From the NCBI GenBank assembly GCA_029262795.1, contig JAJCYT010000036.1, forward strand, positions 241,587 to 305,586: 64,000 nt of DNA, written 5' to 3'. A program made the position numbers and the translations under genes. The notes below the pieces were generated by a model, which worked only from the letters and a program-made list of their open reading frames with translations, ran no database searches and had not been told where the DNA came from. Within the stretch, counting starts at the first letter, position 1; the number at the start of each line of letters is the position of its first letter. Positions 17,382 to 25,115 of the stretch are shown here, in pieces. This DNA is from Candidatus Fraserbacteria bacterium (lineage in GTDB: Bacteria > Bipolaricaulota > Bipolaricaulia > RBG-16-55-9 > JAJCYT01).

Positions 17382-17945
17382 ATGACCAAACGATGTGAGT
17401 GGTGCGGTGACGATCCTTTGTATATGGACTATCACGACAAAGAATGGGGCGTGCCGTTGCATGACGATCAGCAGTTGTTTGAATTTTTGTTGCTGGAAGG
17501 TGCACAGGCGGGTTTGAGTTGGATCACCATTTTGCGAAAGCGAGAGAATTATCGAAAAGCGTTTGATGGTTTTGATCCACACAAAATCGTTAAATACAGC
17601 GACAAGAAAATTGAAAAACTGTTACAAAATCCTGGCATTGTGCGAAACAAACTCAAGGTCAATGCGGCGGTGACCAATGCTAAAGCGTTTCTGGAAACAC
17701 AAAAAGAGTTTAGGACCTTTGATAAATACATCTGGAGCTTTGTTGGTGGCAAGACGATTCAGAATCGTTTCAAGATGCTACAGGATATTCCTGCCTCAAC
17801 AGAAATTTCAGATGCCATGTGCAAGGATTTAAAAAAACGTGGCTTTAAGTTTGTGGGGTCCACCATCTGTTATGCGTTTATGCAGGCCACGGGGATGGTG
17901 AACGACCACATCACATCGTGCTTTCGCTATAAGGAATTGAAATGA
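17382..17945 (+). CDS. tag: DNA-3-methyladenine glycosylase I
   Basis: A 187-residue base-excision repair enzyme that removes 3-methyladenine from alkylated DNA. It shows the N-terminal zinc-side motif KRCEWCG (Cys5), YHDKEWGVP with His18, the active-site Glu in LLLEGAQAGLSW (Glu39), and the C-terminal NDHITSCFR supplying the second His/Cys zinc pair. The length equals typical Tag. The ATG at 17382 is used; a TTG six codons earlier overlaps the DUF2283 stop. It heads a tight cluster in which the next three genes overlap or nearly abut. Confidence 0.95.
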   Translation: MTKRCEWCGDDPLYMDYHDKEWGVPLHDDQQLFEFLLLEGAQAGLSWITILRKRENYRKAFDGFDPHKIVKYSDKKIEKLLQNPGIVRNKLKVNAAVTNAKAFLETQKEFRTFDKYIWSFVGGKTIQNRFKMLQDIPASTEISDAMCKDLKKRGFKFVGSTICYAFMQATGMVNDHITSCFRYKELK

Positions 17946-18181
17946 ATGTCGATCAACGTGGCAAGCTGGAAGACAATCCATTTGATTATCAGATCACCAA
18001 AGATGGCAAAGTGATGATTTTCTATAACGGCAAACAAGTCAAAGTCATGAAGGGTAAGCCAGCAGAAAAACTGATCGCCCGACTCAAAGATTCGGGCGAT
18101 CATGATATTCAATTAGAGCTTGCCCGTGTTACTGGCAACTTCAAACGTGGGAATGAAAGAACAATGAGGCACAACAAATGA
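17942..18181 (+). CDS. Small conserved hypothetical protein, 79 aa
   Basis: It overlaps the tag stop by 4 bp (ATGA) and the cupin start by 4 bp, so it is translated as part of the operon. Its centre reads QITKDGKVMIFYNGKQVKVMKGKPAEKLIARL in short segments typical of a small widespread family of unknown function. That family pairs two beta strands with a helix and often sits beside tag or other repair genes; this is from memory. No catalytic motif is visible. Probably cytosolic. Confidence 0.7.
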   Translation: MNVDQRGKLEDNPFDYQITKDGKVMIFYNGKQVKVMKGKPAEKLIARLKDSGDHDIQLELARVTGNFKRGNERTMRHNK

Positions 18182-18543
18182 GCAAAAATTATTTTAAGCA
18201 GGATGCACCGATCATATTTCCAACGGACGATGGCAAAACAATCAAAGAGCATTTTGGTCGGACTGTCACGCAGGATGAGCATGTCAGCATTGCCTACATG
18301 ATTGCACCGCCAGGGTGGGGCGAGCCACATCAGAATCCTGAGTTCGATGAGTACACAATGATGTTCAGCGGTAAAAAACACATCGAAGTGGATGGCGAAG
18401 AAATTATTCTCAACGCAGGAGAATCATTGCTTGTTCGCAAAGGCGCGCGGGTTCGTTATTCCAACCCGTATGGGGAAGATGCTGTTTACTGGTCTGTGTG
18501 CCTGCCTGCTTTTTCTGTGGATACCGTAAATCGAGAAGACTGA
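18178..18543 (+). CDS. Cupin domain-containing protein
   Basis: A 121-residue single-domain cupin. Cupin motif 1 is degenerate (PGWGEPHQNPEFDEYTMMFSG), with His and Glu in metal-ligand-like positions. Motif 2 is around NAGESLLVRKGARVRYSNP, without the usual His. Such small cupins bind a metal or small ligand, or act as isomerases or ligand sensors. It overlaps the preceding gene by 4 bp, and the methyltransferase starts 2 bp after its stop. Confidence 0.8.
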   Translation: MSKNYFKQDAPIIFPTDDGKTIKEHFGRTVTQDEHVSIAYMIAPPGWGEPHQNPEFDEYTMMFSGKKHIEVDGEEIILNAGESLLVRKGARVRYSNPYGEDAVYWSVCLPAFSVDTVNRED

Positions 18544-18545
18544 TA

Positions 18546-19337
18546 ATGGATGTACTGAAATACAATCGCGAGGCGTGGGACGCTCAGGTTGAACAAGGCA
18601 ACATGTGGACCATGCCTGTCACGCCCGATGAGGTGGCAGCAGCGCGTCAAGGCGATTGGGAAATCATTGTGACGCCGGATAAGCCGGTGCCAAGAGACTG
18701 GTTTCCTGAAAAGATAGATGGTTCAGACATTTTGGGCATGGCCTCCGGCGGTGGTCAGCAGGGGCCAATTCTGGCGGCACTTGGGGCCAATGTTACGATC
18801 TTTGATAATTCCCCCAATCAGCTTGGTCAGGATCAAATGGTCGCCGAGCGTGAAGGGCTCACCATTCACACGGTTCAAGGCGACATGGCCGATATGCACC
18901 AACTGGAAGATGCCTCGTTTGATCTTGTCATTAACCCAGTCTCTACGTTGTTTGTACCGGATGTGCGGCCTGTGTGGAAAGAGGCGTTTCGCGTACTGCG
19001 CCCTGGCGGCGCATTGGTCACGGGCTTTTGCAACCCAGCTATTTACATTTTTGATATCGCTGCTTCGGACGATCGAGGTGAGTTGTTGGTGAAACACAAG
19101 CTGCCATACTCCGATTTGCATAGCCTGACGAACGAAGAGCGAAAGCGCTTTTCAGATCGGAATGAACCACTTGAATACAGCCATACCTTGGATGATCTCA
19201 TCGGGGGACAACTTGATGCCGGATTTCTGCTTGCTGGATTCTACGAAGACAACTGGCATGAAGATGGAAAAAAAGAAGTGCCTTTAGCCAATTACATGAA
19301 TTTGTTTGTGATGACCAGAGCCATTAAGTTGAAGTAA
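18546..19337 (+). CDS. Class I SAM-dependent methyltransferase
   Basis: A 263-residue Rossmann methyltransferase. The SAM motif I is GMASGGGQQGP (about residue 65), followed by the acidic strand end VTIFDNS and motif IV DLVINPVSTLF. After VLRPGGALVTGF comes a mixed C-terminal region. The N-terminal YNREAWD is common to this subgroup. ATG 18546 comes two bases after the cupin stop; an upstream in-frame reading overlaps the cupin and lacks support. The substrate is unknown. It is the last gene of the tag operon. Confidence 0.87.
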   Translation: MDVLKYNREAWDAQVEQGNMWTMPVTPDEVAAARQGDWEIIVTPDKPVPRDWFPEKIDGSDILGMASGGGQQGPILAALGANVTIFDNSPNQLGQDQMVAEREGLTIHTVQGDMADMHQLEDASFDLVINPVSTLFVPDVRPVWKEAFRVLRPGGALVTGFCNPAIYIFDIAASDDRGELLVKHKLPYSDLHSLTNEERKRFSDRNEPLEYSHTLDDLIGGQLDAGFLLAGFYEDNWHEDGKKEVPLANYMNLFVMTRAIKLK

Positions 19338-19432
19338 CAGGGAATACACATAGTTTAGATAAATCGAGATTTTCCTGCCAGTAAACAAAAATATCTATCT
19401 TGCAAATTCAAACCAAAGGAGGCGTCAAAAAG

Positions 19433-20053
19433 ATGATGCGACTAATGGTTTTCTTGATAATCCTTACCAGTTCAGCATTTATCGGCATGGCCCAAGCGGA
19501 GCAACTGATTTTTGAAGATGATTTTACTACGCCAGGCATTTGGCAGGAACAGGATGACAATGAAATACACAGTTATTATGGCCCTGATGGATATGTGATA
19601 GACATACTTGAGCCGGGCACTGAGCTGCAGTTTTTTGAAAGTCCATTTCCTGTAGACGATGATTTAATGCTTGATGCCTTTCATGCTCGCATAGAGGCAA
19701 CTGTGCAATCAGATCAATTTGTTGGGATTTCATGGGATGATGGGTTTACTGAAGTGAATGTAATCGTTGGATATTCAAATGAATTGCTCGTTCTAACCTA
19801 TGATTTTGGCAACGGCGATGATGCAGTTGAAACTACCTTATATCATGAAACCGATCTTGTAGATGCTGAAGGGATGACGTCACTGGACATTTATGTAAGT
19901 AATGGCGAAATACGAATTGTTGTCAATGATGTTGAAGTAACCACTGTGAATAAATTGCCCTTTTCTATTGCTACCGATGTGGGTATTGCATTTGGAGCAC
20001 AGTCTCCTTCAATGATTCAATTTCATCGCTTTTTACTTGAACAATTAGAGTGA
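19433..20053 (+). CDS. Secreted hypothetical protein, 206 aa
   Basis: AAAGGAGGCG precedes the ATG. The signal peptide (RLMVFLIILTSSAFIGMAQA) ends in a plausible AQA cleavage site. The mature part, FEDDFTTPGIWQEQDD followed by alternating strands and IDIYVSNGEIRIVVNDVEV, looks like a concanavalin/LamG-type jelly roll that binds or processes carbohydrate. That fold call is inference from strand pattern alone. It has no partner genes and is convergent with the cytochrome gene. Confidence 0.65.
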   Translation: MMRLMVFLIILTSSAFIGMAQAEQLIFEDDFTTPGIWQEQDDNEIHSYYGPDGYVIDILEPGTELQFFESPFPVDDDLMLDAFHARIEATVQSDQFVGISWDDGFTEVNVIVGYSNELLVLTYDFGNGDDAVETTLYHETDLVDAEGMTSLDIYVSNGEIRIVVNDVEVTTVNKLPFSIATDVGIAFGAQSPSMIQFHRFLLEQLE

Positions 20054-20074
20054 GGTTTACCTGTCAACGCTACC

Positions 20075-20854
20075 TTAACGAAGACTTTGCAGATAGGCCA
20101 CCAGCGCATCAAGGTCGCCATCGCTGAGGCGGTCGTAGTTGGGCATGAGTTTGGCGCCTGATGGATCACCATTGGTGTAGACTGTAAGGGAACTGATCAA
20201 ATGCTCTTTTTGCCATTCGTCAGTGCGGCCACGCAAGCCTTCGCGGGTCAAGTCGGGGCCGATAACGCCAACAGCGCCATCCACCCCAGCAATTGCGTGA
20301 CAGGCACTACAACCATTGTTGTTAAAAACGCCCAATCCGCGTTCGATCAATGCGGTGTCAGGGTTGATCGGTGCCGCATTGGCCAGAATGTCTTCGGGCA
20401 CTTCGCCAACACCGGTTTCCAAACCTTCGCGTTCACCGTTGAAAGTGCCGAGGTAAGCGACCAGTGCTTCTTGTTGATCATGACTCAAATTTGCATAAGA
20501 AGGCATCACGGTGTTGGCGACGAGGGTTTGAGGTTCATTTAATTTTTTAAGCAATTGTTCGCCCTGAAAACGCTGGGCCACGTTGCTGAGGCTGGGGCCA
20601 ATGTTGTTGCCAACCAGGCCAATTTGATGACATGCCTGGCATCCTGCATTGTTGAACACTTTTTCGCCAAGCGCGATGATGGCTTCTTCATCGTCAGTGT
20701 GTAATGCGGCAAAAGGTTTAACGGGCGTTTCGACATCGTGATGTGCCTCTGGCATCAAACCGCCGAACAAAGCATCGGCTTGCCCCACGACAAACAGTCC
20801 GAAATAAACAAATGCCAACAACCAAAATAAATTGCCCCAACGTTCAAAATTCAT
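20075..20854 (-). CDS. Membrane-anchored diheme cytochrome c
   Basis: A 259-residue protein with one N-terminal membrane helix (WLLAFVYFGLFVVGQ) and two class I cytochrome c domains. Heme sites are CQACH at 72-76 and CSACH at 182-186, each with its own Met-ligand loop (VMPSYANL and LMPNYDRL). It would carry electrons at the outer face of the cytoplasmic membrane. The gene downstream in the same orientation order is the membrane molybdoenzyme at 20992-22620. This fits a sulfite-oxidase-type enzyme passing electrons to a cytochrome c, though the pairing is inferred from position. Confidence 0.9.
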   Translation of the reverse strand: MNFERWGNLFWLLAFVYFGLFVVGQADALFGGLMPEAHHDVETPVKPFAALHTDDEEAIIALGEKVFNNAGCQACHQIGLVGNNIGPSLSNVAQRFQGEQLLKKLNEPQTLVANTVMPSYANLSHDQQEALVAYLGTFNGEREGLETGVGEVPEDILANAAPINPDTALIERGLGVFNNNGCSACHAIAGVDGAVGVIGPDLTREGLRGRTDEWQKEHLISSLTVYTNGDPSGAKLMPNYDRLSDGDLDALVAYLQSLR

Positions 20855-20991
20855 ATTACAAACCCTCTTCAGTTTGGCAATCTGCTTTTGCTAAATAAGG
20901 CGGTTTAGATAGATGAAATAACCCCAAAAGCCATTGCCGTTTTTATCGAGATTCTAAACCAATGGAAGTGTATGCAATGTGAGAATCGGTG

Positions 20992-22620
20992 TCAAGCGCC
21001 TGTGGTATCTGGCTCAAGAACGTCCACCACATCGACCCAAACACGATGGTAGCCGGTGGTGCCATCAGGGAAAGCGCCGGTACGTTTTTCTATTTGTGGA
21101 AGGCCGCTGCCATCATAAGCACGAGAGATAACACCCGCTTGACCCAGGGTGTCCGGCTGCCACAAGTAAGCCCAACGGACCCAGGTGTTGGGTTCGCGTT
21201 GGATTTCTAGATGGGCCTCGGTCCAGGTTTCACCGTTGTTGGTGCTGACCTCCACTTTGGAAATGCCTCGTGTGCCGGCAAATGCCCACCCTGCAACTAT
21301 CACAGGCTGTTCGAGTTGAAACACGTCTGCAAAGGAAACGGTTTCGAGCTTGGCATAGGTGTTGATGGGGGCATCGTCCACCCAGCCGCGCTGTTGCCAG
21401 TAACCTTTGTAATCATCGACGATGGCTTCGAGCCGATCGACGTGTTTTATATTTTTCATGCCATATTGTCCTGGCACAATCAAGCGAAGTGGAAAGCCAT
21501 GTTGGGCAGACAAGGGTTGATCATTTAAAGCCCAGGCCAGGATGATGTCTTCCTGCTGTAACACGGTTTCAATGGGCAGACTGTCAGAATAGCCATCGCC
21601 TGCCTGCAACACCAAATCAATGGCATCAGGTTTCACTTTTGCTCTCTCTAAGAAATGTTTCAGTGACACGCCTGTCCATTTGCCATTGCCAATCAGATCT
21701 TCGGTGATGGCGCTGTAGGGGTCAAAATCGATGCACTGAAGCGTGTAGTACACGTCAATTTGAGGCAGAGATTGGATTTCCTGAAACGTGAGTTTGAGTG
21801 GTTCATCAACCAAACCGTCGATGGTGAGTGAGCCCCAGTCTTCCAAACTGATTTCAAATGGGGACAGGTTTTTAGAGACGTAGTAAAAATCCGGTTCAGG
21901 CGTTAGCCATGTTGATACATTGGGAATGGATTCGTAGTCAATGCGGCCTTGGCGCAAGGCGTCTACCAACTCGGTGGATACAGGCACTTCGGGCGTGTTC
22001 AGAATTCGTTTGGCAGGGTTGAGGTCATTGCGAATCATGGGCCAGAGGATGGCTGATCCTGCCAGAGTGCCGATGGTGGACAGCCAGCGACGACGGGTCC
22101 AGGCTTTTTCTTGAGAGAGTGTTTGTTCTCCAACTTTCATTTCTTCAGGTTGGCTTCGTTGCAGCAGCCATAACGCAAACGAATAGCCCAGACTGGTGAG
22201 TAATAATCCTGAAATCAGCGAGGGCAGGTCCGGCAATTGAACGGCTGAGGAGATGGTCGTGAACCCAAATGTGGTGACCAAAATGATTCCACTGAGCATG
22301 AAAAAATGAATGACCCATCGAGCCTGCGGTGCGATGAAGGCGATCACGCCACCGATCAATATTTGCGCCAGCATGGCGACGTAGAGGCCTAGAATTTTGG
22401 CATCTGCGCCAAGCGCATTGATAAAGGTGGTTTGAATCTCGCCATGAACGATGGCAAAAGACCATTGTGCCGCGATCTCCGGCCAGAACATCCAGCCAAG
22501 CGAACGATAAGTGCCGTAGCCTATAAACGTGACGATTAGGGCAGCCAGTGTTCCATGCCAAAAGCTCGGTAATTTTTTCACTTGTGTTTCTTTCATTTTT
22601 TGTTTTCTCAACACAGCCAT
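20992..22620 (-). CDS. Five-helix membrane molybdopterin oxidoreductase (sulfite oxidase family)
   Basis: About 542 residues. The N-terminal part has four hydrophobic helices (about 22-45, 75-97, 102-122, 132-153). A fifth helix (181-196) is directly preceded by TRRRWL (175-180), which resembles a twin-arginine signal. Then follows a sulfite-oxidase-type Mo-cofactor domain, with the Mo-ligand Cys296 in TLQCIDFDPY, GNGKWTGVSL, AGDGYSDS and LIVPGQYGMKN, and a C-terminal Ig-like Mo-co dimer domain (VAGWAFAGTRGISKVEVSTN). Sulfite oxidases usually read CAGN or CISN after the Cys, so CIDFDPY is divergent. The substrate is unknown. The start may also be ATG 22596. Confidence 0.87.
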   Translation of the reverse strand: MAVLRKQKMKETQVKKLPSFWHGTLAALIVTFIGYGTYRSLGWMFWPEIAAQWSFAIVHGEIQTTFINALGADAKILGLYVAMLAQILIGGVIAFIAPQARWVIHFFMLSGIILVTTFGFTTISSAVQLPDLPSLISGLLLTSLGYSFALWLLQRSQPEEMKVGEQTLSQEKAWTRRRWLSTIGTLAGSAILWPMIRNDLNPAKRILNTPEVPVSTELVDALRQGRIDYESIPNVSTWLTPEPDFYYVSKNLSPFEISLEDWGSLTIDGLVDEPLKLTFQEIQSLPQIDVYYTLQCIDFDPYSAITEDLIGNGKWTGVSLKHFLERAKVKPDAIDLVLQAGDGYSDSLPIETVLQQEDIILAWALNDQPLSAQHGFPLRLIVPGQYGMKNIKHVDRLEAIVDDYKGYWQQRGWVDDAPINTYAKLETVSFADVFQLEQPVIVAGWAFAGTRGISKVEVSTNNGETWTEAHLEIQREPNTWVRWAYLWQPDTLGQAGVISRAYDGSGLPQIEKRTGAFPDGTTGYHRVWVDVVDVLEPDTTGA

Positions 22621-22657
22621 CAATTAGAAAAAACTTTGAGTTGTAGAACTGGCTTTT

Positions 22658-22712
22658 GCAGTCTAACCGTAGCCCCTTTTAGATAAAAGGGGTTGGAGAT
22701 TTGAAGGCTTTG
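22658..22712 (+). repeat. Dispersed palindromic repeat, copy A
   Basis: It reads GCAGTCTAACCGTAGCCCC, then a short loop and GGGGTTGGAGATTTGAAGGCTT. It matches copies at 28303 (reverse), 47204 and 50088. A further AAGGCTTTG/CAAAGCCTT arm (22704-22741) makes a second hairpin that may end shikimate kinase transcripts. Confidence 0.75.
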
Positions 22713-22765
22713 AAATTTAATCATTTAAACCCCAAAGCCTTTTCTCAAAGTTGTTTCATTATACA

Positions 22766-23266
22766 TTACGAAGAAACAGCCCTGATCAGATCCCTGACCA
22801 GTTGTTCGGGTGTTTGGTTGGTACAGTCAATGGTGGTTTGCGCGTATTGGCGATAAAGAGCTTCGCGCTCGGTGAAGATGTCTGAGAGGGTTTGGCCGGG
22901 TTGATGGATGACGCCTCGTTCTACGATGTCACCGATGCGATGGTTGAGTTCATCGAGATCAACTTTGAGCCAGACGATATGCCCAATCTTTCCAAGATGT
23001 TGCATGGCTTCTGCGCTGAAGACCACACTGCCGCCAGTGGCGATAACGGTGTGGTGAGAGTTGAGTTGACAGACGTGGTGGTTTTCCAAATCTCGAAAGG
23101 CGTTGATGCCTTCTGATTCGATAATTTCATGGAGCTTTCGTTGTTCCTGTGTTTGGATGTAAACGTCGGTATCGAGAAAATCCCAGCCCAAAGCTTTTGC
23201 AGTCATCACGCCCAGGGTACTTTTTCCAGAAGCGGGCATGCCAATGAGGATCAGGTTTTCGGACAT
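22766..23266 (-). CDS. aroK: Shikimate kinase
   Basis: A 166-residue P-loop kinase that phosphorylates shikimate at O3 in aromatic amino acid synthesis. It shows Walker A GMPASGKST (8-16), the shikimate-binding DTD near 33-35 and FRDLE near 57-61, the glycine-rich ATGGSVV near 76-82, the lid RGVIHQPGQ, and EREALY near 133. The length is typical. The ATG directly abuts the stop of the PfpI-like gene upstream, with no intergenic base, so the two are cotranscribed. No other aro genes are near. Confidence 0.9.
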   Translation of the reverse strand: MSENLILIGMPASGKSTLGVMTAKALGWDFLDTDVYIQTQEQRKLHEIIESEGINAFRDLENHHVCQLNSHHTVIATGGSVVFSAEAMQHLGKIGHIVWLKVDLDELNHRIGDIVERGVIHQPGQTLSDIFTEREALYRQYAQTTIDCTNQTPEQLVRDLIRAVSS

Positions 23267-23788
23267 TTAACAGAGTTTGAGCGCGTGGACCAGTTCGCGG
23301 CAGAAAGCGGGCAGGTCGCTGGGGATGCGGGAGGTGATCAAATTGCCATCACGAACCACCACCTGATCAACCCAGGTGGCGCCGGCGTTTTCCATATCGG
23401 CACGAATCGAGAAAAAACTGGTGGCTTTTTTGCCCTTCAACGCGTTGGCAGAACACAACATGGAGCCTGCATGAGAGATGGCGGCCACGATTTTTCCTCG
23501 TTCATATAGAGAACGAACAAGCGAAACCATAGAAGGACTGCGGCGCATATGGTCTGGCGCGAAACCGCCTGGAATGACCACACCTTCAAAGTCGGTCACA
23601 CTCACGTCTTTGGCAGCGCGTTCGGCCTGGGCGGGGTAGCCGTAGCGGCTGGTGTATTCTTTCGCTTCAGGTCCCACGGTGAGCACTTTAGCGCCTGCTT
23701 CCTGAAGGCGATAGTAGGGATACCAGAATTCCATCTCTTGATAATTGTTTTCAAGCAGAATGGCAACGTGTTTTTGATTGGCGAGCAA
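23267..23788 (-). CDS. DJ-1/PfpI family protein with Ser at the nucleophile position
   Basis: About 173 residues of the DJ-1/PfpI fold. YQEMEFWYP carries the conserved Glu, GGFAPDHMRR the substrate loop, and the nucleophile elbow reads AISHAGSML. Family members normally have Cys before the His (AICHG). Here it is Ser, so the glyoxalase, deglycase or protease activity of the family is doubtful or altered. TTG 23788 is chosen as start because AAAAAAGGAGAGG lies directly before it. The ATG at 23863 would add a basic extension running toward the ars operator. Cotranscribed with shikimate kinase. Confidence 0.85.
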   Translation of the reverse strand: MLANQKHVAILLENNYQEMEFWYPYYRLQEAGAKVLTVGPEAKEYTSRYGYPAQAERAAKDVSVTDFEGVVIPGGFAPDHMRRSPSMVSLVRSLYERGKIVAAISHAGSMLCSANALKGKKATSFFSIRADMENAGATWVDQVVVRDGNLITSRIPSDLPAFCRELVHALKLC

Positions 23789-23883
23789 AGCCTCTCCTTT
23801 TTTACGGCTGCATTTAATGTAGCCTGTTTTGATCCATTTCGTCAAAAATGAAAAACTTGACATTTAGTATGAGGTGATGTAGT

Positions 23884-23903
23884 ATTTCGATAATGATCGA
23901 AAT
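23884..23903. promoter_or_regulatory. ArsR operator 1, overlapping the arsR start codon
   Basis: ATTTCGA-N6-TCGAAAT, a perfect inverted repeat (arms extend to ATTTCGAT/ATCGAAAT). The arsR ATG (23893-23895) lies in the spacer. It shares the 7-bp half-sites and spacing with the site at 24225-24250. Confidence 0.75.
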
Positions 23904-24213
23904 AACGAAACAAGCCGACACCGAAGTGTTGTCAAAAATCTTTAAGGCGCTGTCCAATGAAAACCGCCTTGAGATTTTCAACCTGGTGCGCCAAGGGGTC
24001 GGCAATTGCTGTCAGATGGACGAGCTTGGAGATACCTGTAGTTGTGTGTGTGATATCGGTGCTGAGATAAACTTGGCCTTATCCACCGTGTCTCACCACC
24101 TCAAGGAGTTGCGAAATGCGGGGCTGATCCACTGCCAGAAACGTGGTCAGTGGGTGTATTGTTCTGTCAATCAGGCAACGCTCAGTTTGGTCGGAGATTT
24201 TTTGGATCAATAA
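23893..24213 (+). CDS. arsR: ArsR family metalloregulator
   Basis: A 106-residue winged-helix repressor that leaves DNA on binding As(III) or Sb(III). Helices IFKALSNENRLEIFNLV and STVSHHLKELRNAGLI (recognition helix) are typical of SmtB/ArsR. The alpha3 metal site reads CSCVCDI (Cys49, 51, 53), close to the canonical ELCVCDL. An extra CC pair lies upstream at residues 39-40. It is followed by arsM, and both are flanked by the same inverted repeat. Autoregulation would occur by blocking both transcription and the start codon region. Confidence 0.93.
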   Translation: MIEITKQADTEVLSKIFKALSNENRLEIFNLVRQGVGNCCQMDELGDTCSCVCDIGAEINLALSTVSHHLKELRNAGLIHCQKRGQWVYCSVNQATLSLVGDFLDQ

Positions 24214-24224
24214 AATTTTTAACC

Positions 24225-24250
24225 AATATTTCGATAGTTGTCGAAATATT
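24225..24250. promoter_or_regulatory. ArsR operator 2, upstream of arsM
   Basis: A perfect 10-bp inverted repeat AATATTTCGA / TCGAAATATT with a 6-nt spacer. It has the same core and spacing as operator 1. It lies 19 bp before the arsM ATG, in the arsR-arsM gap, so arsM may have a second, separately repressed promoter. Confidence 0.75.
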
Positions 24251-24268
24251 GAAGGAAAGGGATTTTTT

Positions 24269-25015
24269 ATGGAAAACATCAAGCAAAAAGTGCAGGAGCG
24301 TTACACGCAGGTGGCTCAAGGGGCCAGTTGTTGCGATTCCAGTTGTTGCAGTGACGTGTCGGATAAGGCGCAACATCTTCAAGGGTTGGGATACAGTGAC
24401 ACCGCATTGGGCGATTTACCCGAAGCCGCCGTGGCGGCAGGCGCAGGATGTGGCAATCCCACCGCTTTTGCTGAGATGAAAGAGGGCGAAACCGTGCTTG
24501 ATCTTGGCAGTGGTGGTGGTATCGATGTGTTGCTTGCTTCAAAGCAGGTGGGGCCATCAGGCTTTGTGATTGGCGTGGACATGACGCCTGCGATGTTGGA
24601 AACCGCCCGAAAAAATCAGGAAAAAGCCAACGCCACCAATGTCGAGTTTCGTGAAGGTGAGATCGAAAATCTTCCTGTGGACAGCGACAGTGTTGATCTC
24701 ATCATCAGCAATTGCGTGATCAACCTTTCAACAGATAAGGATGCCGTGTTTGCCGAAGCCCATCGCGTGTTGAAGCCTGGTGGTCGGATGGTGGTGTCCG
24801 ATTTGGTGACCACGGGTGATTTAGGCGAGGATGTGAAAAAGAGCGCCGAAGCCTGGGCCGGCTGCATTGCGGGTGCGTTGGATCGGGATGTGTATCTGCA
24901 AAAAATTCGTGATGCTGGTTTCAGCGAAGTGGTGGTTCAGGAAGAAAAGAACTATGCAGAGGGCATGCCCATTGTCAGCATGAATGTTCGTGCTGTGAAA
25001 AGCACCTGCTGTTAG
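24269..25015 (+). CDS. arsM: Arsenite methyltransferase
   Basis: A 248-residue SAM enzyme that methylates arsenite stepwise to volatile or less toxic forms. The N-terminal cysteines SCCDSSCC (21-27) are followed by the SAM motif VLDLGSGGGIDV and GVDMTPAML. The two other conserved catalytic Cys are in ISNCVINLS and WAGCIAGAL. The extreme C-terminus ends TCC. ATG 24269 has GAAGGAAAGG upstream; the longer GTG reading would overlap arsR. With arsR it makes a minimal arsenic detoxification unit; no arsB, acr3 or arsC is nearby. Confidence 0.95.
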   Translation: MENIKQKVQERYTQVAQGASCCDSSCCSDVSDKAQHLQGLGYSDTALGDLPEAAVAAGAGCGNPTAFAEMKEGETVLDLGSGGGIDVLLASKQVGPSGFVIGVDMTPAMLETARKNQEKANATNVEFREGEIENLPVDSDSVDLIISNCVINLSTDKDAVFAEAHRVLKPGGRMVVSDLVTTGDLGEDVKKSAEAWAGCIAGALDRDVYLQKIRDAGFSEVVVQEEKNYAEGMPIVSMNVRAVKSTCC

Positions 25016-25115
25016 CGTTTGAAAAATATAAAAACAATCTCGAACCTGGCCTTTCGTTCAACTGAATGGAAGGTCAGGTTGAATTTTCTAGAAAAATCCT
25101 TCACCCTCGGATGTG

